A stretch of 12,913 bases of DNA. Source: Spirochaeta sp. (GTDB taxonomy: Bacteria > Spirochaetota > Spirochaetia > DSM-27196 > SLAA01). Each line of letters opens with the position of its first letter. Position 1 is the stretch's first letter. The notes below the pieces were generated by a model. The model searched no databases. It saw only the letters and a program-made list of their open reading frames with translations, and was not told the origin of the DNA. Below, piece after piece: positions 1-5,748 of the stretch. The translations under genes were made by a program, and so were the position numbers. The stretch is from positions 1-12,913 of the forward strand of contig JAIVHN010000213.1 of the NCBI GenBank assembly GCA_020201015.1, written 5' to 3'.

Positions 1-288
1 GTCACGATCATTGACGACAATCCGGATACCTACTTAGTCCAACTTGAAATGGTCGACGGACGTTGGCACGGCACACAACGAATCGATGTATTTCGTGTGT
101 ATGTGCTGGCCGAAGGACCTGAGTACCAGGCTCATTTCCCGGCACGGCCCTCACCAGATGCAGGAGACACGGTGATCCAACGCAATGAGCGTGTGCTTAT
201 TGCGGCCCGAGTAGCCGACATCTTTGAAGATGAGCTAGGTGGACGCTACGCAGTACTGTCCGCGCAGCAGCTTCGAGTTGTGCGTTGA
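1..288 (+). CDS. 3' end of an unrecognised gene
   Basis: The reading frame is open from the left edge of the window and closes with TGA at 286-288, giving 95 visible residues. The first in-frame ATG is at 49, but 16 sense codons precede it without a stop, so the gene most likely begins outside the window. The visible part is soluble-looking, mixed alpha/beta, and ends in GGRYAVLSAQQLRVVR. It has no membrane segment, cysteine cluster or catalytic motif that I recognise. It converges on the sigma-54 activator gene, with 65 bp between the two stops. I do not know its function; a spirochaete-restricted hypothetical protein is possible. I am fairly sure it is coding because of the open frame and plausible composition, and unsure of everything else. 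Confidence 0.6.
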   Translation, partial: VTIIDDNPDTYLVQLEMVDGRWHGTQRIDVFRVYVLAEGPEYQAHFPARPSPDAGDTVIQRNERVLIAARVADIFEDELGGRYAVLSAQQLRVVR

Positions 289-291
289 CGC

Positions 292-317
292 CAAGCAGCA
301 GTGTCAAGCAACAGTGA
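292..317. repeat. 13-bp imperfect tandem duplication
   Basis: CAAGCAGCAGTGT (292-304) is followed directly by CAAGCAACAGTGA (305-317), which differs at two positions. It lies in the 65-bp gap between two convergent genes. It is too short and too degenerate to assign a role, and a simple slippage duplication explains it. Confidence 0.5.
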
Positions 318-353
318 CGGCTGAACTAGAGCAGTAGCGCTCAACTTGTTGTT

Positions 354-1541
354 TTAGGGCAAAAGCCGAATGTCCGAGGCCTGAAGTTTCACGTTATCAC
401 TATGTTGAATTGACCTTTCAAGAACGTTCATGATCTCGCGAACGTTGCCAGGCCAGCTTTGCTTCATAAGAAAGCGTAGTGCTTCCTCGCTTAGGTACCG
501 TCTTCGTGCTGCATGTCTGTCTCGTGTCCGGGTCACGGCTGTGTCGTACAAGGTCTGAAGCAGATGCTCCGCTATGAGAGGGATATCCTCAACTCGTTCT
601 CGCAATGGTTTAATGCGATGCACAAACACCGTCAGCCGATGATACAGATCGTTACGAAACCTTCCGGCCTGTACTTCTGCTGCCAAGTCTCGATTCGTTG
701 CGGCAATAATGCGCACATCCACCGCTCGGCTTCGGGTAGCACCAACCCTGCGTACCGCACTTTCCTCGAGGACTCGCAGCAGCTTCGCCTGAGCAAAGAG
801 GCTCATTTCACCAATCTCATCTAAAAAAAGCGTTCCGTGGTCGGCCGTTTCAAAGAGGCCGGGACGGCTAACTGCGTCGGTGTATGCACCTCGTTCCGAT
901 CCAAATAGCTCACTCTCCGCGAGCGAGTCAGGAATAGCACCGCAGTTTTGCGCACGAAACGGGCCGGCACTCCGATAGGAAAGTTCATGAACTACCCGTG
1001 CCGAGAGATCCTTGCCGGTGCCGCTCTCACCCAGAAAAAGCACCGGAGAGTCCGACACCGCGTAGCGCTGGAGGACACGCCTGAGTTCAACCGAGGCCTC
1101 GCTGAGTCCTACAATGGTTCCAAGTGGTCCGGCTTCAGACCGACTTGGAGTGCTGCGGGTCGGCAGCACGGCTGGCAAGGCGGCCTGAACACGCTTGACG
1201 ACCTGTTCCGGCGTGACAGGAAGGAACACACAGTCATGCACCCCCATTCGCATAAGTTTAACAACGAGATCGGGTACTAGAGCCGGACTCATAGCGATGA
1301 CCCGTGGGCTGCCGGAATGCGTACCACACTCGGACAACACAGCGGAGGTCACCGCTATTGCCAGAGCATCTCCTGGAACCCCGATGAGGATAATGTCCGG
1401 CGAGCTCTTTTGCAGGACTGCAGGTAGGCTGGGCGGTTCGGCAAAGGGAATTACTGAGAAGTACTCTTCAAGGAGGTAGGGTAGTTTGGTTCCAATCACA
1501 TCGCCAGTATCGCAGATTGCAACCTTAGGAAGGTATCGCAT
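354..1541 (-). CDS. Sigma-54-dependent AAA+ activator, pseudo-receiver, no DNA-binding domain
   Basis: This 395-residue protein has the core of a bacterial enhancer-binding protein, which remodels sigma-54 RNA polymerase by ATP hydrolysis. Residues 1-120 look like a receiver fold (VAICDTGD at the start, FLPVTPEQVV at the end), but the phosphoacceptor Asp is Gly54 (PDIILIGVPG) and the usual Lys-Pro is lost. The AAA+ domain spans about 140-370: Walker A GESGTGKD 171-178, loop GAYTDA 218-223 (consensus GAFTGA), Walker B LFLDEIGEM 238-246, AATNRD 270-275, arginine finger region NDLYHRL and sensor II WPGNVRE 363-369. The protein stops about 25 residues later, so the Fis-type helix-turn-helix is absent. 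I chose ATG 1541 because GAGG lies 6 nt upstream; a TTG at 1598 would add 19 residues. It resembles DNA-binding-domain-less activators such as FlgR of Helicobacter and Chlamydia CtcC, but without a phosphorylatable receiver. The target genes are unknown. Confidence 0.9.
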   Translation of the reverse strand: MRYLPKVAICDTGDVIGTKLPYLLEEYFSVIPFAEPPSLPAVLQKSSPDIILIGVPGDALAIAVTSAVLSECGTHSGSPRVIAMSPALVPDLVVKLMRMGVHDCVFLPVTPEQVVKRVQAALPAVLPTRSTPSRSEAGPLGTIVGLSEASVELRRVLQRYAVSDSPVLFLGESGTGKDLSARVVHELSYRSAGPFRAQNCGAIPDSLAESELFGSERGAYTDAVSRPGLFETADHGTLFLDEIGEMSLFAQAKLLRVLEESAVRRVGATRSRAVDVRIIAATNRDLAAEVQAGRFRNDLYHRLTVFVHRIKPLRERVEDIPLIAEHLLQTLYDTAVTRTRDRHAARRRYLSEEALRFLMKQSWPGNVREIMNVLERSIQHSDNVKLQASDIRLLP

Positions 1542-1551
1542 CACAGGCCTC

Positions 1552-1565
1552 ACATGTATACATGT
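1552..1565. promoter_or_regulatory. Perfect 14-bp palindrome in activator leader
   Basis: ACATGTATACATGT is its own reverse complement. On the minus strand it ends just before the presumed Shine-Dalgarno GAGG and 10 nt before ATG 1541. It could be a homodimer operator (autoregulation of the activator gene) or, in the mRNA, a 5-bp hairpin with a UAUA loop beside the ribosome binding site. It also contains ATGTGA, a start-stop pair just ahead of and out of frame with the gene start. If translation began at TTG 1598 instead, the palindrome would lie inside the coding region, which would weaken the idea. Confidence 0.4.
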
Positions 1566-1654
1566 AGTGTGCGACAGGTAAGTGGGAGTAAGATTCAAAT
1601 GCCGACCAAATTAAAACCGAACGGCCGAGGAGCACCTTAACCACCGCAGGTGAG

Positions 1655-1660
1655 ATTATA
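1655..1660 (-). promoter_or_regulatory. Candidate -10 box for the activator gene
   Basis: The minus strand reads TATAAT here, an exact sigma-70 -10 hexamer in the intergenic region upstream of the activator. The hexamer 17 bp further upstream is TTACGC, a poor -35, and there is no TGn extension. If real, transcription would start near 1648 and leave a leader of about 107 nt containing the palindrome. The call rests on the -10 match alone. Confidence 0.25.
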
Positions 1661-1829
1661 TAGAGCGGCATGAGCGGGCGTAAGGGCGAAAACAGCTATT
1701 TCAATGAAAATTATTAAATATTTCACCTTGGATGGTAGAGTACCTGAGATGCTAGGAAACCGGCGTCTTACATCGCACGGAAAGATCAGTTGGCATTTGT
1801 AGCTGTCTCGGCATAGAGTGTAAGACATC

Positions 1830-2354
1830 ATGCGCAACGAAAACCTTCGGGCTTACTTTGACGAAGCTCGTATCCTGCGGCTTTATTTTCTCGAGTTACT
1901 CATTGCGCTCCTCATCATTGCCGATGCCTTTGTTTTTATTATGCTGTCGGAGTACATGGGTGTGTTTCTCTTACTGGCCGCCGCCGGTGTAACCGCGCTC
2001 CCCGGCATCTACATTGTATATAACTCAATTCGGAATACTCTGGGGGCAGTGCGGGCCCGAGTGCGCGTAGGTCGATATCCCCGCCTTGAGTACGCAGGCC
2101 TTGCTGGCTTGCTCTTGTCCGGAATACTGCTCGTTCTTCCAGGTTTCGCATCAGACGCAATCGGCATACTGCTCTACATTCTTCCAATTCGACTTGCTGT
2201 TGGTCTCCTGATCTGTTCGCGCCTTGAGACCCCGCTGAACGAGACATACGAGCATCTAAAACTTGAGGAGTACGCGGAGCTATCGACTGAAGCGGGCTCG
2301 CCTACGTCTGAGTTGCAGAACAACGACGAAACGCTCACCCAAGAACGGTCCTAA
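1830..2354 (+). CDS. fxsA: FxsA-family inner-membrane protein
   Basis: A 174-residue membrane protein of the FxsA family. E. coli FxsA (158 aa, a suppressor of phage T7 F exclusion) has the same plan; the true cellular role of the family is not established. Hydrophobic segments lie at about 18-38, 42-62 and 89-128. The last carries the family signature GILLVLPGFASDAIGILLY, equivalent to the LLLLLPGF..D..G stretch of FxsA. The C-terminal 40 residues are hydrophilic and acidic, presumably a cytoplasmic tail. ATG 1830 is the first start before the first hydrophobic segment; no strong Shine-Dalgarno precedes it. The gene is divergent from the activator. Its last 20 bp overlap the end of addA on the other strand. 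I am confident of the family, less of the exact start. Confidence 0.8.
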   Translation: MRNENLRAYFDEARILRLYFLELLIALLIIADAFVFIMLSEYMGVFLLLAAAGVTALPGIYIVYNSIRNTLGAVRARVRVGRYPRLEYAGLAGLLLSGILLVLPGFASDAIGILLYILPIRLAVGLLICSRLETPLNETYEHLKLEEYAELSTEAGSPTSELQNNDETLTQERS

Positions 2355-5300
2355 GTGCCTGTTCCGGCAGCTTCGGTTCCGAAATCACAAAATGTTCACG
2401 TCCGGTTCGGAGATAAAAGAGAAATACATCCGGCGCCTCGCCGAAGATCTCCTGCGCTGCTCGCCGGTACAACTCCAACTGAACCAAGTAGTGTTCCGGA
2501 TTCTCTTCAGTATCGCTCTTGTAGTCTATAACCACCCGTTTCCCGGCGTGTCGAAAAGTCAGGTCGATACTTCCGCTTAGCATAATGTGCTCATAAGGGC
2601 ACTCGGCTCGATATACGAACGCTAACTCGGTCTCACGTTCATTATCCCCCATTGCCTGCACCCCCAAAAACGAGCCAAGGAACGTTTCAACCGCAGTTGC
2701 CGCCTCAGCGTGCACCAAGCTACGCTCAGACTCGGCCAGACCGGAAAACAACTGGTTGCTCACGAGCTCATCTTGCTCTACCGCTGTACCAGAGGGTGCC
2801 GGTCCACCCGCTGTAGCGGGCGAATCCAGAGCCAGTTCAAGCAAGGCGTGTACATAGGTACCGAAGGCCGCTTCGAGGCCGTGCCGATGCAGCAGAGTGT
2901 CAAGCGCGGGATGAAGCTCACGCACACTACGATCCTCATCCGCACGCGGCCCACTCACTGCTTCACGATACATCGCATTGAGCTCACTTACCGCAAAGGC
3001 ATAACGCTCCGCAGGGCGGCGTACGACTGCCTCAGGCTCTGGTAGGTCCTCTACCGCGCGTGAGAATCCGTGCGAGCCGCCGTAGCGTGCCGCAGCGCTG
3101 AGCAGGTGTTTCCGTGTGACAGGAGCAATCTGCTTGAGCGGAACCTGCGCATGTTGGAGCATGAGCAGATGGCAGTTGCCGGTATTGGCGCCGCGCTTAT
3201 TCATAACCCCGGTTACGATGAGGTGATATTGAGCCCGCGTCAGCGCAACATACAAAAGCCTTTTAAGCTCGGCCGTATCTTTAGCGTCTTCTTCGTCTTT
3301 TGCGCGGCGATAGAAATAGTTCGCTGCACCCTCATCGTGGAGTCGTACGCCGGACCTGAGACGCAAGCACGGCCCAAAGCGCTCGGAGATGTAGCATGGG
3401 GCACCGCCGTCGGAGTTTCTGCCTTTGTTTCCGGTGTTTGCAAGAAAGACAATAGGGAACTGGAGCCCTTTGGATCGATGTATAGTCAGCAGCTGCACTC
3501 CCGACTCTTCCTCTCGCAGAATCGAGGCATCCTCAAACTTCTTATAGTCGCCTAAGTTCTCACGCACCACCGCAAGGAACTCCCACAATGTCTGGGTCGG
3601 ATCAGCCGCCGCTAAGGCAAAGAGGTAGTCGTAGTACTCCAAATAGGGATGATAGTCGGAATCGGCAATTAGATAGTAGCGATACCCGTAAGCATACCAT
3701 ATATCCTCCAGCAACTCGCTCACCGGAGCTCTGCCTGCTTTCTCCCGCAATGCAGAGTACATCTCGGCTCCTGAAGCAAAACGCCTGCCATCCTCGCCAT
3801 TATGCCGGTTCACGCCAAAAGGCGTACCACTGAACTCTAGCAACTCACGCACCATTGCCTCGTCCGAAAGTGCGACTAAGGGCCCGCGCAGGACCGCCGC
3901 GTATGACAGAGATTCCTCAGGGTAGAGAACCAGTTGCAGAAGATGGTAGATGTCGTAACTTGGTGCTTCAAGGAATAGGCTCCGTACATCGCCTGAGTTA
4001 TACGGTACCCCAAAGCGGCGTAAGAGACGCTCATACCGAATCTGATTCGAACCCGACCGCATGAGTATTGCAATATCCTGGTACTCGGCCGGACGGATGG
4101 TGCCGTCCTCCGCCACGACACTCCAGCGACCGGAACAAATACCCTCGCTAATAGAAGAAGCTACAAAGTAGGCCTCGGCATCGTCCGCTGCGGCCGGTTG
4201 ATCGTCGTCGCCAGCAACATCCGATTCTCCGCTACCCTCGTCATCGGATGTGTCGTGCGACGCGTCATATGCGTACACGGAGATCTCCGGTTTAATGCCG
4301 GGGGTGGCGGCACGCGACGCAAGCGGCCGGAACTCCGCCTCCCACGGTTCACGGCGAGAACCGGCCGCTTCCATAACCGCCGGAAACACCTGATTGCAAA
4401 ACTCAACCAGATCCGGCTCGCTGCGATAGTTGGCGGCCAGTTCAAGAATTACGCCCCCTGCGGCCTGAAGTTCCTCGGCAAGGGTGCGAAAAACTGCAAC
4501 ATCCGCCCCCCGAAACCGGTAGATTGACTGTTTATCGTCACCTACAAAAAACAACTTACTGGTCTCAAGTTCATCTGCGCGCGGTATTCTATCCACGGTG
4601 AGATCATCACGTTCGGACAGAAGGTACAATAGTTCCTTTTGCAAGGGGTCATTGTCCTGAAACTCATCTATCAACAGTGCGCGAAATTTCTTCTTATAAT
4701 GGCTGCGCAACTCGGGCGACCGCCTGAGCGCCTCAACCGCAAGCAGGACCACGTCGTGATACGACAGCACCGCCCGGGACCGTTTGCGCTCAAGGACGCG
4801 CGTCTGTAACTCACTAAAAAGCCCAAACAGCTCAGAAAGGCGGGGCTGTAACTCCAAAGTTGCCAGCGCCTCGGCAAGGCTTTCACGTTCCTGCTTCAAG
4901 ACGGGTTGTAACTCCTTATACGAATCCGCCGCTACGCCCTTCTGGCGCCCCCGTAAGCCGCTGAACGCCTCAAGCTCGGATGTGGCCCGTGCAAGTGCCG
5001 CAACACTACATGCACTTGTCCCCCAAACCGGATCACTCCGCAGCCTGTCGGCGGTTTCAATCAAGCGACTCAGGCTGGGCGAGGCCGGTCCATCAATGCA
5101 GGAAACCGCGTATAACAGCTCAGCAACGACAGCGCGTGCGCGGGAAATGTCCTCGTCGAGGGTCGACATCTGTAGCGAGTGAATTTCGTTGAAGTCGCTG
5201 GGACGAGCGGGAGACATCAACTGCGTCGCAAGTGGCACAAAACACCCGTGAAGTGCGCCGTCGACTCCTTGTTCGGCTATTAGCCGTTTTAGTGCAGGGT

Positions 5301-5718
5301 GGCTGGCCTTCTCCCTAAGAAACTCAAGGCTACCTTCTTCGGCAAGGCGAGAAACTGCCGCCGGGTCAACCGTGAATGACGGGGGAAGTCCAAACTCGGG
5401 GGCCGCACTTGCTGCTATCTCGGAACAAAAACTGTCGAGGGTCGCAATAGTTGCTTCGTCAAATCGCTCAAGCTCACGTCGCACAAACTCATCCTCGGAG
5501 TGGGCCGCCAGCCCGGCGTAGATTCGTTCATACATCTCCATTGCCGCTTTGCGGGTAAAGGTGAGAGTCAGAATGCTTCGTACGGGAATCTGGTCCTGCA
5601 CCACAAGTCGGAGGTATCTCTCGGCCAGAACACGCGTTTTGCCTGAGCCTGCTCCAGCAAGGACTACGGTGTTGCGTTTTTCATCGACAGCGGATTGTTG
5701 TGCCGGACTCATCTGCAT
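2335..5718 (-). CDS. addA: AddA, helicase-nuclease subunit A
   Basis: This 1127-residue protein is the UvrD-like (SF1A) helicase plus RecB-type nuclease subunit of AddAB, which unwinds and resects DNA double-strand breaks and prepares 3' tails for RecA. Helicase motifs in order: Walker A AGAGSGKT 21-28, FTRKAA 54-59, DEFQD 351-355, GDDKQSIYRFRGAD 393-406, NYRS 430-433, TIHRSKGLQF 745-754 and VALTRAQ 824-830. The C-terminal nuclease has GTYVHALLELAL (His957), GSIDLTF (Asp1052), VIDYKSD (Asp1065, Lys1067) and LVQLELY (Gln1080, Tyr1084), so both activities look intact. An acidic low-complexity insert lies at about 485-515. AddA of B. subtilis is about 1230 residues, so the size is normal. AAGGAG lies 8 nt before ATG 5718, fixing the start. 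addB ends 30 nt upstream and the two are surely co-transcribed. The 3' end overlaps fxsA by 20 bp. Confidence 0.93.
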   Translation of the reverse strand: MQMSPAQQSAVDEKRNTVVLAGAGSGKTRVLAERYLRLVVQDQIPVRSILTLTFTRKAAMEMYERIYAGLAAHSEDEFVRRELERFDEATIATLDSFCSEIAASAAPEFGLPPSFTVDPAAVSRLAEEGSLEFLREKASHPALKRLIAEQGVDGALHGCFVPLATQLMSPARPSDFNEIHSLQMSTLDEDISRARAVVAELLYAVSCIDGPASPSLSRLIETADRLRSDPVWGTSACSVAALARATSELEAFSGLRGRQKGVAADSYKELQPVLKQERESLAEALATLELQPRLSELFGLFSELQTRVLERKRSRAVLSYHDVVLLAVEALRRSPELRSHYKKKFRALLIDEFQDNDPLQKELLYLLSERDDLTVDRIPRADELETSKLFFVGDDKQSIYRFRGADVAVFRTLAEELQAAGGVILELAANYRSEPDLVEFCNQVFPAVMEAAGSRREPWEAEFRPLASRAATPGIKPEISVYAYDASHDTSDDEGSGESDVAGDDDQPAAADDAEAYFVASSISEGICSGRWSVVAEDGTIRPAEYQDIAILMRSGSNQIRYERLLRRFGVPYNSGDVRSLFLEAPSYDIYHLLQLVLYPEESLSYAAVLRGPLVALSDEAMVRELLEFSGTPFGVNRHNGEDGRRFASGAEMYSALREKAGRAPVSELLEDIWYAYGYRYYLIADSDYHPYLEYYDYLFALAAADPTQTLWEFLAVVRENLGDYKKFEDASILREEESGVQLLTIHRSKGLQFPIVFLANTGNKGRNSDGGAPCYISERFGPCLRLRSGVRLHDEGAANYFYRRAKDEEDAKDTAELKRLLYVALTRAQYHLIVTGVMNKRGANTGNCHLLMLQHAQVPLKQIAPVTRKHLLSAAARYGGSHGFSRAVEDLPEPEAVVRRPAERYAFAVSELNAMYREAVSGPRADEDRSVRELHPALDTLLHRHGLEAAFGTYVHALLELALDSPATAGGPAPSGTAVEQDELVSNQLFSGLAESERSLVHAEAATAVETFLGSFLGVQAMGDNERETELAFVYRAECPYEHIMLSGSIDLTFRHAGKRVVIDYKSDTEENPEHYLVQLELYRRAAQEIFGEAPDVFLFYLRTGREHFVISEPKLPEQALRTVLG

Positions 5719-5726
5719 TGCATGTT

Positions 5727-5732
5727 CTCCTT
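5727..5732 (-). promoter_or_regulatory. Ribosome binding site of addA
   Basis: AAGGAG on the minus strand, 8 nt before ATG 5718, sits in the short addB-addA gap. A closer ATG at 5723 is out of frame, and the in-frame ATG at 5712 is too far, so this site decides the start at 5718. Confidence 0.7.
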
Positions 5733-5748
5733 GCTTCGGGTAAATTCT

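Larger units (their letters stand above)
1542..1829. other. Divergent intergenic region between activator gene and fxsA
   Basis: This 288-bp stretch separates two divergently transcribed genes and must hold both promoters. It contains the 14-bp palindrome (1552-1565), a minus-strand TATAAT (1655-1660) and an AT-rich patch around 1700-1730. On the plus strand TTGGCA (1790-1795) and TAGAGT (1814-1819), 18 bp apart, are a weak promoter candidate for fxsA. I see no convincing small gene or structured RNA. The short minus-strand frame at 1637-1837 lacks coding character and would overlap the fxsA start. Confidence 0.6.

Noticed and set aside
289..353. A helix-turn-helix for the activator lost by a frameshift or early stop
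   Set aside because: The same-frame reading beyond the stop shows nothing like a Fis-type helix-turn-helix, and only 65 bp separate it from the next gene.
1790..1804. TTGGCA...GC as a sigma-54 -24/-12 promoter for fxsA
   Set aside because: The GG to GC distance is two bases short of the strict sigma-54 spacing.
1637..1837. 66-codon minus-strand frame between the activator gene and fxsA
   Set aside because: It overlaps the fxsA start, crosses an AT-rich promoter-like region, has no family resemblance and looks like translated intergenic DNA.
4278..4289. CGGAGATCTCCG 12-bp palindrome
   Set aside because: It is inside the addA coding region with no neighbouring promoter; a chance palindrome is sufficient.
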